From an uncultured Candidatus Actinomarina sp. (GTDB lineage Bacteria > Actinomycetota > Acidimicrobiia > Actinomarinales > Actinomarinaceae), in NCBI GenBank assembly GCA_902610815.1, contig CACLXG010000001.1, positions 264,775-328,774 on the forward strand: DNA of 64,000 nt. Direction: 5' to 3'. The translations under genes and the position numbers were made by a program. Under the pieces are notes generated by a model. That model did no database searches, was not told the DNA's origin, and saw nothing but the letters and a program-made list of their open reading frames with translations. The number at the start of each line of letters is the position of its first letter. The first letter of the stretch is position 1. Shown piece after piece: positions 36,693 to 45,457 of the stretch.

Positions 36693-36782
36693 CTATAAGA
36701 ATGCGAGAAAAGAAGCTACTGTTGTTAATACCATTCCAACAGAAACTACAATTACTATAATTTTTTGAAGTTTTTTATTCAT
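36693..36782 (-). CDS. 29-residue single-helix membrane peptide
   Basis: The frame reads MNKKLQKIIVIVVSVGMVLT plus TVASFLAFL: a short basic N-terminus followed by one hydrophobic helix. Its ATG overlaps the stop of the preceding gene (ATGA), and its stop is two bases before the TTG of trmI, so it is embedded in a coupled operon. This placement, the length and the protein-like hydrophobic pattern make it a likely real gene rather than chance. It resembles other single-helix membrane peptides in bacteria in style only. The function is unknown. Confidence 0.7.
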   Translation of the reverse strand: MNKKLQKIIVIVVSVGMVLTTVASFLAFL

Positions 36783-36934
36783 TTAAATTTTTTAAAAATT
36801 TTCTTTTTAGTATTATTAAATTTTTCATACAAACGACCAATTATTAGACCTGCGAATAAATATCCAATTAATTTCCCTTTGTCATCATTTAATTGATTTT
36901 TAAGGTTTTCATAATCTTCTGAAAAATTATTCAT
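36779..36934 (-). CDS. Small membrane protein, 51 residues
   Basis: This 51-residue protein has an acidic N-terminal half (residues 1-19), a short hydrophobic helix KLIGYLFAGLIIGRLY (20-35) and a strongly basic tail (KKKIFKKFK). I use the ATG at 36934 because GGAG lies nine bases before it and it overlaps the preceding stop as ATGA. A longer frame from 36976 would overlap that gene by 46 bases. The Gly-rich helix could mediate association in the membrane. The function is unknown. Confidence 0.68.
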   Translation of the reverse strand: MNNFSEDYENLKNQLNDDKGKLIGYLFAGLIIGRLYEKFNNTKKKIFKKFK

Positions 36935-37215
36935 TTCAATATTCTCCAAGATATCAATGCAAATATCAAAATACATAATAATGCCATAGTAAAATAAATT
37001 AAAGATTGGATAAAATATTGGCCTGTATATATCTGAGAAAGGACAATAGCTAAACCAGTTAATAATAGAAGTGAAGAAATCGCTAAATAATTACCAGCTT
37101 TAAAATTTTTCCTTACATCCTTTATTGAATTCTCAATTGGCTCAAAGGTTTCAGACTCTAGGCGTTCAAGTAAACTATCAAGTGCTTTGATTGCTGAGGA
37201 AGAAAAATTAAACAT
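36931..37215 (-). CDS. Small membrane protein with two helices (phage-holin-like superfamily in style)
   Basis: This 94-residue protein has an N-terminal amphipathic part (residues 1-40), then two hydrophobic helices (about 43-61 and 69-89). The layout resembles the actinobacterial 'phage holin family'/DUF1469-type proteins that are common chromosomal genes and need not be lytic. The match is by topology only. It shares one base with the AI-2E-family permease stop (TAATG) and overlaps the next small gene as ATGA. Confidence 0.65.
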   Translation of the reverse strand: MFNFSSSAIKALDSLLERLESETFEPIENSIKDVRKNFKAGNYLAISSLLLLTGLAIVLSQIYTGQYFIQSLIYFTMALLCILIFALISWRILK

Positions 37216-38249
37216 TAGGTATCTTTTCTGTTTTTTAATATAGTGCCAATCACACCCTGAACAGTTGCAGCTACTGGGAGTGCTAGTATAGCACCAACTC
37301 CTCCAAGGGTGTAAGCACCAAAAAGTGTAGAAAATACTGCTATAGCTGGATGAATTTCCATCGTTGATTTAGTGACTCGTGGACTTATGAAATAATTTTC
37401 TATAATCTGATAAGCAAGAAGTACAACAACTGTAGCTATCATCGCATTAGTACCTAGTGAAATAGAAGCTATGAATGGTACTAAACCACCTAAAAAAGTT
37501 CCAACAACTGGTATTAATTGTGACAAGATACCAGCAGCAACTCCTAAAGCAATCGGAGATGGTAAACCAATTAATAAAAATGAAACTGACAAAACAATAC
37601 TTGCTAAAACACCTAAGATTACTTTTGCAACAATAAAACCACCTGCTTTAGATACTCCAATTCTCCATACTTGATCAATTGAAGATGAAATGTTATTGGG
37701 TAAGGATTCTTTTAATTTAATTCTCCATCCATCACCTTCGCTAATTAAATAGTAAGTGAAGAAAAATATTATAAATATATGGCCAAGTGTTCTTAACAGA
37801 CCTTGACCAGCAAAAACAACACTGGAGCCAACAGTGCTTCCGTAATCTTTAATTAGTGAGTTGAATTGATTCTCTAAATCCAGCGACTGACTTGAAATTG
37901 CAAACCCCTCAACATTTAGGTAATTTATAAAATTGTCAAAATATGTAGGCATTTGTGAAGACAAGAAATAAATTTCTTGAACCATAATTGGAATTATTGA
38001 AAATAACGTTGCACCAATAACTAAAAGAATTACTGAAACAGCTATCAAAGCCGCACCTTGTCTATTAATTTTTTTAGAAAGCCTGTATACAACTGGCTCA
38101 GCGAGTGCAGATAAAACTATAGCCACAAATAAATCAAATATTAAAGATTTTACTCTTAAAAAAACTAAAACAGAAAAGGCGATGATAAGAACATATAAAA
38201 ATGCCCTATTTAATAGCTCCTGTCGAGTTTCACCTTTTGGAAGATTCAC
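37215..38249 (-). CDS. AI-2E family transporter (PerM/YdiK-like permease)
   Basis: This 344-residue membrane protein has about eight helices. It shows family features: an N-terminal pair of helices, the FDLFVAIVLSALAEPVVYRL segment, a large loop (about 95-150), then LIGLPSPIALGVAAGILSQLIPVVGTFLGG (key residues GxxxxxxxPxxG) and HPAIAVFSTLFGAYTLGGVGAILALPVAA. Members export small molecules or ions (the AI-2 and Na+/H+ roles are debated). The substrate is not inferable. It lies two bases after the acyltransferase-like gene and heads the set of small membrane genes before trmI. Confidence 0.87.
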   Translation of the reverse strand: MNLPKGETRQELLNRAFLYVLIIAFSVLVFLRVKSLIFDLFVAIVLSALAEPVVYRLSKKINRQGAALIAVSVILLVIGATLFSIIPIMVQEIYFLSSQMPTYFDNFINYLNVEGFAISSQSLDLENQFNSLIKDYGSTVGSSVVFAGQGLLRTLGHIFIIFFFTYYLISEGDGWRIKLKESLPNNISSSIDQVWRIGVSKAGGFIVAKVILGVLASIVLSVSFLLIGLPSPIALGVAAGILSQLIPVVGTFLGGLVPFIASISLGTNAMIATVVVLLAYQIIENYFISPRVTKSTMEIHPAIAVFSTLFGAYTLGGVGAILALPVAATVQGVIGTILKNRKDT

Positions 38250-38251
38250 AA

Positions 38252-39814
38252 TTATTTGACCCTTGATGTTGGTTTATAGTTACTATTTTGGATCAATATC
38301 AAAACAAATAAAACTAAATTAAATGTTGAAAAATATATTTCGAAAATTGTAAAGCTTTCATTAATAAGAGGGCGAGTAAATAAAGAAAATAAAACAAAAA
38401 TTATTGACACTGCAAGAATTCTTTTTTTATATTTAAGTCCACGTACTGTAATATTTAAAAGAAGTAATCCAATTAATATCCTGCCTAAGCCCTCGAATGT
38501 ATTGCTTCTTATAAAGTAAAATTCTCTAATAGTAAAAAAACCATCTTGACCAACACCACCTAATGTTAAATGAATTACACCAAGCAAAACTAATAGTGCT
38601 GAAAACCAAGCTAAAGTGAAATTATTAATTGAAAATCTCGCTTTAATTGGTGACGGCCATGGTTGGAGTGGGTTAACTCTTTTAACTAAATTAGAAGATA
38701 ACTTGAACATACTACGTTCATAATTTCCAAAAACGAAAGCAGTTATTAAAAGAAATATTGGAACGAAATATACATTAAATCCAAAAATATAAATAATAAA
38801 AAACACAAACAAATGCCAGAGATAAACTGTATAAATGTTTGAATGAACATGAGAAATTAATAACCATATTTTTTGATTAGACAAAATATTCTCAATTACA
38901 TTTTTTAGTGATAAAAATAAACATATCAATCCTATCGAAGCGATCAAATATGTGGTTGTTGGTGGGTCTTCATTATTAAGTGATGTGAGTCTATAGCTAG
39001 CTAACGATAAGTATGGATTAGAATCTGACATTTGATAAAACAAATATCCATAGGTAAATAAAGTTATATATCGAAATACATTTAAGTTTACTTTTAGAAT
39101 TTTCCCATCAGCATAAAAGTATCCAAGTTGGTGAATTGCTATCCAGAAAAATAAATAATTAAACAATCTTATATAAGATAGATTTAGTGAAAAATCTATA
39201 TTGTCAATCAAAATTGTCATGGTAATCAAACCAAGAACAGTAGCGTAAGGATATTTTTTATGCAGGAAAATCGTAAACGGCGCAAAAATGACCATCACTA
39301 GATAAATTGAAACTAACCATAGAGGCCATAAAATAAACTCAACTGATGGCATAATTCCATCTTGAGAAGTTGTTAAATAATTAGGAAAATTTTCTGACCT
39401 ACTTAAAATATTTAAAACTATTGTACTTGAAAATATCCAAACAATTACTGGTCCCAAAAGCGTATTGATTCTATCTACTAAATAATTCCACTGGCTCCCA
39501 TCCCGACCAACGTTTGAATACCAAGCAATTAAATTATTAAAACCCATAGAGAAGAAAAATAAAGACATTCCTGCAGTGAACCAAGTGAATACCGTTAAGG
39601 ATTGAGAGTTTACTGAAAGGTTTTCCACAAAAAGCTCTCCTCCAGACTCTTGAAATCTTAATAATGAAAATGAATTAGTAATTAAAAAAATTAGTCCAAT
39701 TATTTTGGTGAAATCAATGAACCTCTCTCTAGATATAGAAGTATTTGCGACTTCATTAAATACTAAACGTAAACTTTTTAAATTTGGTAAAAATAAATTT
39801 ATTATTTGTTTCAC
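38252..39814 (-). CDS. Multi-pass membrane protein, acyltransferase-3-like
   Basis: This 520-residue protein has about 12 hydrophobic segments. The N-terminal block ERFIDFTKIIGLIFLITNSF resembles the RxxxxDxxRG start of acyltransferase-3 proteins. The WPLWLVSIYLVMVIFAPF segment and LISHVHSNIYTVYLWHLFVFF also fit that superfamily, which transfers acyl groups to sugars or lipids at the membrane. The usual catalytic Arg/His pattern is not clear, so I keep the name general. GTG start, with TATTAT (39821-39826) six bases upstream. Confidence 0.65.
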   Translation of the reverse strand: MKQIINLFLPNLKSLRLVFNEVANTSISRERFIDFTKIIGLIFLITNSFSLLRFQESGGELFVENLSVNSQSLTVFTWFTAGMSLFFFSMGFNNLIAWYSNVGRDGSQWNYLVDRINTLLGPVIVWIFSSTIVLNILSRSENFPNYLTTSQDGIMPSVEFILWPLWLVSIYLVMVIFAPFTIFLHKKYPYATVLGLITMTILIDNIDFSLNLSYIRLFNYLFFWIAIHQLGYFYADGKILKVNLNVFRYITLFTYGYLFYQMSDSNPYLSLASYRLTSLNNEDPPTTTYLIASIGLICLFLSLKNVIENILSNQKIWLLISHVHSNIYTVYLWHLFVFFIIYIFGFNVYFVPIFLLITAFVFGNYERSMFKLSSNLVKRVNPLQPWPSPIKARFSINNFTLAWFSALLVLLGVIHLTLGGVGQDGFFTIREFYFIRSNTFEGLGRILIGLLLLNITVRGLKYKKRILAVSIIFVLFSLFTRPLINESFTIFEIYFSTFNLVLFVLILIQNSNYKPTSRVK

Positions 39815-39820
39815 ATAAAT

Positions 39821-39857
39821 ATAATACCTGTATCAAGACTGTTTAAAACAATATAAT
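39821..39857. promoter_or_regulatory. Divergent -10 elements of the acyltransferase-like and trmL genes
   Basis: TATTAT on the minus strand (39821-39826) is six bases from the GTG at 39814. TATAAT on the plus strand (39852-39857) is six bases from the GTG at 39864. Neither gene has a Shine-Dalgarno site. Both are predicted leaderless with GTG starts. Confidence 0.6.
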
Positions 39858-39863
39858 TAGATA

Positions 39864-40307
39864 GTGGAAATTGTTTTGTATCAACCTGAAATAGCAGGAA
39901 ATGTCGGGGCTATAATTAGGCTCGCAGCAAACTCTGGCGTTTCTTTGAATCTTATTAAACCATTTGGTTTTGAACTTCAAGAAAATAAAATAAGAAGGGC
40001 GGGTTTGGATTATCATGATTTATCAAATACTAAAACTTATAACTCATGGGAGGAATTTATAGAAACAAATATTAACAAAAGTATATGCTGCTTATCTTCA
40101 AAAGGTACAGATTCTTATTGGGATACAAATCTGAATCAATATGATTTCTTATTGTTTGGTCCAGAATCAATTGGATTACCAGATGAAATTTTATCAAGTT
40201 ATAAAACAATTACTATACCTATGAAAGAGAACTCTAGAAGCATAAATCTTGCAAACTCAGTTGGTATAGTAGTTTTTGAATCTTTAAGGCAAGCAAGTGT
40301 TCAGTAA
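39864..40307 (+). CDS. trmL: tRNA (cytidine/uridine-34 2'-O)-methyltransferase TrmL
   Basis: This 147-residue SpoU-type (SPOUT) methyltransferase has the start IVLYQPEIAGNVGAIIRLAANS, then KPFGFELQENKIRRAGLDYHDL (near residue 34; key residues KPFGF and RRAGLDYH). The knot has FGPESIGLPDEIL and IPMKENSRSINLANSVGIV. TrmL methylates the wobble base ribose of tRNA-Leu, which is notable because two tRNA-Leu genes lie in this window. GTG start; the fluC gene overlaps its end by 11 bases. Confidence 0.93.
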   Translation: MEIVLYQPEIAGNVGAIIRLAANSGVSLNLIKPFGFELQENKIRRAGLDYHDLSNTKTYNSWEEFIETNINKSICCLSSKGTDSYWDTNLNQYDFLLFGPESIGLPDEILSSYKTITIPMKENSRSINLANSVGIVVFESLRQASVQ

Positions 40308-40665
40308 ATTATTCTTTGTTTTTGTTGGAGGTGGTATTGGTTCAGTATTGAGATATGGAACAAATTCCATCCTAAATTTATATGTAATTGGTCAATTAGG
40401 AACTCTGTTTGTAAACGTATTTGGTTCTTTTATATTTGGAATTCTGGTTTCTATTGGAGAAGACAGAAGCGAATATTTTAACTTATTTCTTTTAACTGGA
40501 TTGCTTGGAGGATTTACAACATTTTCACAATTTTCTTTTGATGTAGTGACGTTACAAAATAATGGTAATTTATATTCGATAATTTACATACTCTCTTCTG
40601 TACTACTTTCTATATCTATGGCATTGTTGGGTATATATATAGCAAATAGGTTTATTAATAGTTAA
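40297..40665 (+). CDS. crcB: Fluoride ion channel FluC (CrcB)
   Basis: This 122-residue protein has four membrane helices. The conserved GGGIGSVLRYG near residue 11, GTLFVNVFGSFIFGIL (Asn in the pore region) and TGLLGGFTTFSQFSFD (with the Phe/Thr of the fluoride path) are present. FluC works as an antiparallel dimer. A single gene here fits the homodimeric form, though a partner may lie elsewhere. No fluoride riboswitch is seen. It is the second gene of the trmL operon. Confidence 0.93.
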   Translation: MFSKLFFVFVGGGIGSVLRYGTNSILNLYVIGQLGTLFVNVFGSFIFGILVSIGEDRSEYFNLFLLTGLLGGFTTFSQFSFDVVTLQNNGNLYSIIYILSSVLLSISMALLGIYIANRFINS

Positions 40666-40668
40666 TAT
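40663..40668 (+). promoter_or_regulatory. -10 element of yajQ
   Basis: TAATAT, six bases, then the ATG at 40675. The hexamer begins on the stop codon of fluC, so promoter and coding sequence overlap. Confidence 0.5.
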
Positions 40669-40674
40669 TTAAAT

Positions 40675-41157
40675 ATGCCAACATTTGACATTACCTCTGA
40701 GTACAACCAGCAAGAAGTTGTAAACGCAGTTGATCAAGCACACAGGGAAATATCAAATAGGTACGATTTTAGAGATACTGCAACATTTATTTCTTATAAC
40801 GAAAACACAATTACGCTAAAAAGTAGCACATCTGAAAGAATGGCGGCGGCAGAGCAGGTTTTGAAAGAAAAATTTGCAAAAAGAAACGTATCCGTAAAGT
40901 TTTTGGGCGATTATAAGGACGAAACAACACCATCAGAAGTTAAAAGGTTTTTTAACTTAAAATCAGGAATTAATCAGGATTCATCAAAAAAAATCATTGG
41001 ACTAATTAAAGAAAATAATAAAAAAATTCAATGTTCCTTCCAAAATGAGCAAATTAGAGTTACAGGAAAAAAAAGAGATGATTTACAAGAAGTTATTCAA
41101 CTTATTAAGGATTCTAAGATTGAGATTCCATTAAATTACGGTAATTTTAGAGATTAA
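40675..41157 (+). CDS. YajQ family nucleotide-binding protein
   Basis: This 160-residue protein begins MPTFDITSEYNQQEVVNAVD and has SNRYDFRDT near residue 27, LKSSTSERM and the C-terminal KKIQCSFQNEQIRVTGKKRDDLQEVI. Two RRM-like alpha/beta domains are expected. Family members bind tRNA and rRNA in vitro, and some bind cyclic di-GMP. The cellular role here is unknown. It can be read alone from its own -10 element. Its end overlaps the convergent hypothetical gene by 11 bases. Confidence 0.92.
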   Translation: MPTFDITSEYNQQEVVNAVDQAHREISNRYDFRDTATFISYNENTITLKSSTSERMAAAEQVLKEKFAKRNVSVKFLGDYKDETTPSEVKRFFNLKSGINQDSSKKIIGLIKENNKKIQCSFQNEQIRVTGKKRDDLQEVIQLIKDSKIEIPLNYGNFRD

Positions 41158-41365
41158 ATTTTACTTTCATTTTTTTAAAAATGATTCTAGAAAATACGAC
41201 ACTAATTAATAAAAAAAGAAGCGTATAGTATATGCCATCTTCATATTCTGTTGTAAAAAAATATGAAATAAATAAAACAATAAATCCATAAAAAAATCGA
41301 AATATTGAAAAAATGATAAATGACCTAAAAAGATTACTGTTCTTAATTTTATTTAACATTTTCAT
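41147..41365 (-). CDS. Hypothetical two-helix membrane protein
   Basis: This 72-residue protein has two hydrophobic stretches (about residues 12-34 and 46-62) and a basic C-terminus (KKMKVKFN). I recognise no family. It overlaps the DCC-family gene by 4 bases, so it follows that gene in translation, and overlaps yajQ on the opposite strand. Codon use is like its neighbours. Confidence 0.6.
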   Translation of the reverse strand: MKMLNKIKNSNLFRSFIIFSIFRFFYGFIVLFISYFFTTEYEDGIYYTLLFLLISVVFSRIIFKKMKVKFNL

Positions 41366-41661
41366 ATTAAATGCCTATTTTTGGCAAACATCCTATAAAA
41401 GAAATCTCTAATACGTTTTGGAAATAACTTTAAAATATAAATTGATTTATATATACCGCCTAGAGATGCGATTGACATAATTACTGCATCAGAAAAATAG
41501 TAAACCTTTTCTTCATTTTTAAATATTAAAGTATCAAGCAAAATTTCATTTTCTGAAAGATTTTTTTGATCATTTAATGACAACTCATTATTTTTTTTAT
41601 TTATCCAATCTCCGTAAGCTGAACATACTTTGCAATCGCTATCTACGTATATTTCACTCAT
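41362..41661 (-). CDS. DCC family (DUF393) thiol-disulfide oxidoreductase-like protein
   Basis: This 99-residue protein begins with [13 protein letters not shown], the D-x-D-C-x2-C signature of the DCC family (more often D-G-x-C-x2-C). The C-terminal [40 protein letters not shown] follows (near residue 58; key residues Ala, Leu-Gly-Gly and Pro). These proteins resemble thioredoxin-fold redox enzymes but their role is not settled. It overlaps msrB by 8 bases, so a link to sulfur redox repair is plausible. Confidence 0.82.
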   Translation of the reverse strand: MSEIYVDSDCKVCSAYGDWINKKNNELSLNDQKNLSENEILLDTLIFKNEEKVYYFSDAVIMSIASLGGIYKSIYILKLFPKRIRDFFYRMFAKNRHLI

Positions 41662-42025
41662 TAGACATAAATTCCATACTCAATGAATTAACACAATATC
41701 TTTCCCCGGTTGGTAATGGTCCATCATTAAATACATGTCCAAGATGAGAATCACAAGATTTACAATTAATTTCTGTTCTAATCATCCCGTGAGAGAAGTC
41801 TCTTTTTCTTGTTACATTATCCGCTATAGAGTCAAAAAAACTTGGCCAACCAGAATTAGAATCATATTTTGTTTCTGAATCAAATAGCACATCTTTGCAT
41901 ACAACACATATGTATGTGCCTTTTCTTTTTTCATTTAAAAGCTCGCCTGAAAAAGGTGGCTCCGTACCACAATTTTGTGTTATTTCTATCTGTTCATCTG
42001 TTAGATGATTTTTTTCTATCACCAT
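41654..42025 (-). CDS. msrB: Peptide methionine-R-sulfoxide reductase
   Basis: This 123-residue MsrB has the two zinc-binding pairs CVVC and [10 protein letters not shown], the GWPSFF motif and the catalytic Cys in [11 protein letters not shown] near residue 110. It reduces the R isomer of methionine sulfoxide in proteins, using thioredoxin or glutaredoxin. It is followed by the DCC-family gene and preceded by a CDF transporter and glutaredoxin, so this operon has a redox theme. Confidence 0.95.
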   Translation of the reverse strand: MVIEKNHLTDEQIEITQNCGTEPPFSGELLNEKRKGTYICVVCKDVLFDSETKYDSNSGWPSFFDSIADNVTRKRDFSHGMIRTEINCKSCDSHLGHVFNDGPLPTGERYCVNSLSMEFMSNE

Positions 42026-42033
42026 GATTTTAT

Positions 42034-42933
42034 TTAAGCAGGAATTAGGTATAAGTGTAAAAACCTAGGATCAATTGTTTTTATACTTTTTTCAATTTTT
42101 TTATTCAAATCTATAATTTCTAAATCAGTAAAAGAATCATAATAATCTACTTTTATAATTCCGAGATATTTATCTGTACCAATAGATATTATCTTGATAC
42201 TTTTTACGTCTTTGACTCCATCTTTATTCGATAAAGTACTCTCAACAATTCTATACACATCTACATTTACAGTTTCTCCTGTAATCAAGTGTTTCATTTC
42301 GTAACCTAAAAATATACCTGAAACCATTAAAAGTATTCCAATGGAAATTGAGCTCAAAGCATCATAAATTGAATTATTTGTGAAGTATGTTAGTAATGTG
42401 CCAATTAGAGCAAAAATCAATCCTAATGTGGCAGCAAAATCTTCAACAACTATTGCAATTAGTGGACCATCATTTGATTCTTTAAGTAATTTTAAAATAG
42501 GTTTTTTTTCCTTATTTCCTCTTAGTTTTCTAACAGCTTTAATTAATACATAAGTTTCTAATAGGATTGAGATTGAAAGAATTGATATTGATATATATAG
42601 ATTATCTAACTCCTTTGGATGACTCAAAGCTTCTATACCATGTTCTAGTGAAACCAATCCGCCAACCGTGAAAATTAATACAGCTACAACTAAAGTCCAA
42701 AAATATTCTTCTCGTCCCCTTCCAAGTGGATAAAGTTTAGGATTACTTTTTTTTGTCTGTTTAATACCAAACCAGAGTAAAAATTGATTAAAAGAATCAA
42801 CAAATGAATGTACCGCTTCCGAAAACATAGCGCTTGAGTTAGTAATAAATGCTACAAATGACTTTATAAGGCCAATAAAAAAATTTACAGAAAGAGCTAG
42901 AAAAACAGTTTTTGATGAGTCTTGTTTAGCCAT
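42034..42933 (-). CDS. Cation diffusion facilitator family transporter
   Basis: This 299-residue membrane protein has six helices and the CDF metal site in [13 protein letters not shown] (His-x3-Asp, about residues 38-42). A second site sits in the fifth helix region ([16 protein letters not shown]). A cytoplasmic tail (about 215-299) follows. CDF proteins export Zn, Fe, Mn or Co against protons. The HxxxD pair in helix 2 fits zinc or iron. It overlaps the glutaredoxin gene by 8 bases. Confidence 0.88.
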   Translation of the reverse strand: MAKQDSSKTVFLALSVNFFIGLIKSFVAFITNSSAMFSEAVHSFVDSFNQFLLWFGIKQTKKSNPKLYPLGRGREEYFWTLVVAVLIFTVGGLVSLEHGIEALSHPKELDNLYISISILSISILLETYVLIKAVRKLRGNKEKKPILKLLKESNDGPLIAIVVEDFAATLGLIFALIGTLLTYFTNNSIYDALSSISIGILLMVSGIFLGYEMKHLITGETVNVDVYRIVESTLSNKDGVKDVKSIKIISIGTDKYLGIIKVDYYDSFTDLEIIDLNKKIEKSIKTIDPRFLHLYLIPA

Positions 42934-43153
42934 TTAACCATTCTCTCAGGTCATGATAGCCACCAATTCTTTTATCATCTATAAAGACTTGTGGCACAGT
43001 TTTTACGTTATCTCCAAGGTTTTCATAAAATTTAATTCTCTCATCATCATTTGAGAGATCGAATTCTTCAAAATAAATTGAGTGAGCATTTAATAATCCT
43101 TTTGCTCTATCGCACCAAATACATTGATCTTTAGTATAAATTTCTACTTTCAA
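42926..43153 (-). CDS. Glutaredoxin
   Basis: This 75-residue glutaredoxin has the active site CIWC at residues 11-14, the cis-Pro in VKTVPQVFIDDKRIGG and the typical GGYHDL end. Dithiol glutaredoxins reduce disulfides with glutathione or, in actinobacteria, mycothiol-type thiols. The CxWC motif is unlike mycoredoxins. It overlaps guaC by 4 bases and the CDF gene by 8, and may supply reductant for MsrB. Confidence 0.9.
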   Translation of the reverse strand: MKVEIYTKDQCIWCDRAKGLLNAHSIYFEEFDLSNDDERIKFYENLGDNVKTVPQVFIDDKRIGGYHDLREWLNG

Positions 43154-44196
43154 TTATTTTCAAATGTAGTAAAAACTTCATTAGTAGTTTGAGTAACTCT
43201 AATAAAAGTAGTGCATTTTGGAAGATCTTTGAGGGTTTTTGCACCTACATATGAGCATGCTGATCTAACTCCCCCAAGAATTGCCTGTACTGTGTCATCA
43301 AGAGGTCCTTTAAATTTTAATCTAACTTTTTTTCCTTCTGGCGCTCTGTGCTCAGCTAAATCACCATAATAAGTTTGTTGAGCTTTTGTAGAAGACATTC
43401 CATAGAAATCTTTGTACTTAACACCATCATCATCCTCAACCAACTCTCCACCAGATTCTTCATGTCCAGCAAACATTCCACCTAGCATCACAAAATCTGC
43501 TCCAGCACCAAAAGCTTTTGAAACATCTCCTGGAAATTTACACCCTCCATCAGCCATAACGTGACCACCTAGACCATGTGCAGCATCTGAGCATTCAGAG
43601 ATAGATGAAAGTTGTGGGTATCCAACTCCAGCAACACTTCTAGTTGTGCAAACTGAGCCTGGGCCGATACCAATCTTTACAATATCTGCTCCGGCAAGAA
43701 TTAAAGCTTCAGTCATTTCTCTAGTAGCTACGTTACCTGCAATAATTATTTTATCTTTAAAAGTCTCTCTATAGTTTTTTACAGCATTTATAAAATCTTC
43801 TCTATATCCATTAGCTACATCTATGCATAAGAATTTTATGTCATCATTCAATTTAAATATATTTTTTGCAAGTTGCATATCTTCATTAGATTGGCCCACT
43901 GTTACTGCAATATAATTCGGATCTAATTTGTCAATTGTTTGTTTCCAATCTTCAACAGTGTAAAACTTATGAACTGCTGTAATCATTTTATGTTTTTGTA
44001 AAGATATAGCAGTTTCAAAAGTTCCTGTTGTGTCCATATTTGCAGAAACTATAGGTACACCCGACCATGTTAAAGATGTATGTCTAAACTTAAAGTCTCT
44101 ATCAAGCTGTACTTCAGATCTCGATACTAATGTACTTCTTTTAGGTCTGATTAAAACATCATCAAATGTTAATTTTATTTCGTCTTCAATTCTCAT
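43150..44196 (-). CDS. guaC: GMP reductase
   Basis: This 348-residue TIM-barrel enzyme converts GMP to IMP with NADPH. It has the catalytic Cys in IGIGPGSVCTTRSVAGVG, the MADGGCKFPGD segment, LGGMFAGHEESGGE and YYGDLAEHRAPEGKKV. It lacks the CBS domains of IMP dehydrogenase and has the GuaC length, which separates the two. With the adenosine deaminase gene it points to active purine salvage. A TACTTT hexamer eight bases before the ATG suggests a near-leaderless start. It heads the grx-CDF-msrB operon. Confidence 0.95.
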   Translation of the reverse strand: MRIEDEIKLTFDDVLIRPKRSTLVSRSEVQLDRDFKFRHTSLTWSGVPIVSANMDTTGTFETAISLQKHKMITAVHKFYTVEDWKQTIDKLDPNYIAVTVGQSNEDMQLAKNIFKLNDDIKFLCIDVANGYREDFINAVKNYRETFKDKIIIAGNVATREMTEALILAGADIVKIGIGPGSVCTTRSVAGVGYPQLSSISECSDAAHGLGGHVMADGGCKFPGDVSKAFGAGADFVMLGGMFAGHEESGGELVEDDDGVKYKDFYGMSSTKAQQTYYGDLAEHRAPEGKKVRLKFKGPLDDTVQAILGGVRSACSYVGAKTLKDLPKCTTFIRVTQTTNEVFTTFENN

Positions 44197-44232
44197 TATT
44201 TACAAAAGTATTTTATGCTATTTAACAGGTAA

Positions 44233-44805
44233 ATGTTAGTTGAATTTCCATTTTTTGCTGCTGGTATAAATTATTTCCCTGGTGAAATTTCAGCGTTAAG
44301 AGTTTTTGAACCAAGATATTTATTACTTATTGGTGATTCAATTGTTAATTCAAAGAACTTTTTGGTTGGAAGAAATATGGAAGAACTTGGCCAAGTTGTA
44401 TCTGAAGTAGAAATTTTAGAGCATCAAGACATATCTAATGCTGAACAACTTGTAGTGATCGAATGTAAAAATTTATACAAAGTAAAAGAAATCATAACAG
44501 AAAAAGAATACCCTATTTGTAAGATAAATGATCATAATGATGTGGGTTTACCACCTGATGTAAATGAACTTGATATTTTAGAAAAAAATATTAAAAGAAT
44601 GACGGCAAAACTTATTGAGCAAGGATTGAATACAACTATTCCAGAATTTTTGGTAGATAGCGAAAATAGGATAAATAAACTTTGGGAATTATGTATTTAT
44701 ACACCAATGGACCTAGAAACGAAAAACTACATATTAAATCAAAATGATATTTTTAAAAGATATGAAACTTTGCTTAATTATGTAGAGACTGTTCTCAATT
44801 CTTAA
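44233..44805 (+). CDS. LON substrate-binding-domain protein
   Basis: This 190-residue protein consists of one N-terminal Lon-like domain: LVEFPFFAAGINYFPGEISALRVFEPRYLLLI (near residue 2; key Pro-Phe and Phe-Glu-x-Arg-Tyr) followed by GRNMEELGQVVSEVEILEHQ. No AAA or protease domain follows, so it is a stand-alone member of the kind found in many actinobacteria. It may bind unfolded or small partners. No function is proven. AGG near the ATG suggests a short leader. The end overlaps the convergent amidotransferase by 11 bases. Confidence 0.82.
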   Translation: MLVEFPFFAAGINYFPGEISALRVFEPRYLLLIGDSIVNSKNFLVGRNMEELGQVVSEVEILEHQDISNAEQLVVIECKNLYKVKEIITEKEYPICKINDHNDVGLPPDVNELDILEKNIKRMTAKLIEQGLNTTIPEFLVDSENRINKLWELCIYTPMDLETKNYILNQNDIFKRYETLLNYVETVLNS

Positions 44806-45451
44806 ACGTAATCCATTTGTTATAAAAGTTATGCATCGTTTTTTCGAGGTGTTGAGAGTTGACTTTTAAATAATTTAATTCAGAATGTACGTCATAATTT
44901 GCTAGTTCTTCTTTAGACAAGTCACTATCATACCAATTTTCAAAAAGATCTAATTTAATCTCAGGGTGAAACTGTAGTGCCAAAGAGTTTTTAATACTAT
45001 AAATTTGTGGATATTCTGTTTTAGCAATCAGAGTTGCTTCTGGTGGGATATTAAAAGTGTCCCTATGCCATGAAAAAACTTTAGTATTTTTAAAATCATC
45101 AAATAAGGAATCAACAATAAGGAATTCTAAATTTTTAAAGCCGAACTCAATATTTTTAGATAAAAACGCAGCTCCACCCATTGCGTCAGCAATTAATTGA
45201 GAACCTAGACAAATTCCTAAAATTTTTGCATTTGAATTTATTGCATATTTTAACCATTCTTTTTCTTCTTGGAGGTAAGTGAACTTTTGATCATCATACG
45301 AACCCATATGACCACCTAGAATTATGTAATTATCGTCTAAAGAAAGATCATCCCAATTAATATCCCAAGCGTTAATTGAAATTATATTATTTGGGAGAGA
45401 TCCAGCAGTAACTTCTGAATCATTAATAATTGCTATTGTACTTTTATTCAT
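44795..45451 (-). CDS. Class I glutamine amidotransferase (GMP synthase-like)
   Basis: This 218-residue class I amidotransferase domain has the nucleophile Cys in LGICLGSQLIADAMGG near residue 87 and the His-Glu pair in LQFHPEIKLD. No synthase domain follows, so it is a stand-alone GATase like those that hydrolyse gamma-glutamyl compounds. The acceptor is unknown. I use ATG 45451, which gives MNKSTIAIIND. A longer frame from 45484 runs back into the tRNA. The ATG is seven bases from the tRNA 3' end and has no ribosome binding site. Confidence 0.85.
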   Translation of the reverse strand: MNKSTIAIINDSEVTAGSLPNNIISINAWDINWDDLSLDDNYIILGGHMGSYDDQKFTYLQEEKEWLKYAINSNAKILGICLGSQLIADAMGGAAFLSKNIEFGFKNLEFLIVDSLFDDFKNTKVFSWHRDTFNIPPEATLIAKTEYPQIYSIKNSLALQFHPEIKLDLFENWYDSDLSKEELANYDVHSELNYLKVNSQHLEKTMHNFYNKWITFKN

Positions 45452-45457
45452 TGTTTG

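Noticed and set aside
36931-37215. Phage holin as a sign of a prophage
   Set aside because: The two-helix protein is embedded in a housekeeping operon. No phage gene is near, and such proteins are common in actinobacterial chromosomes.
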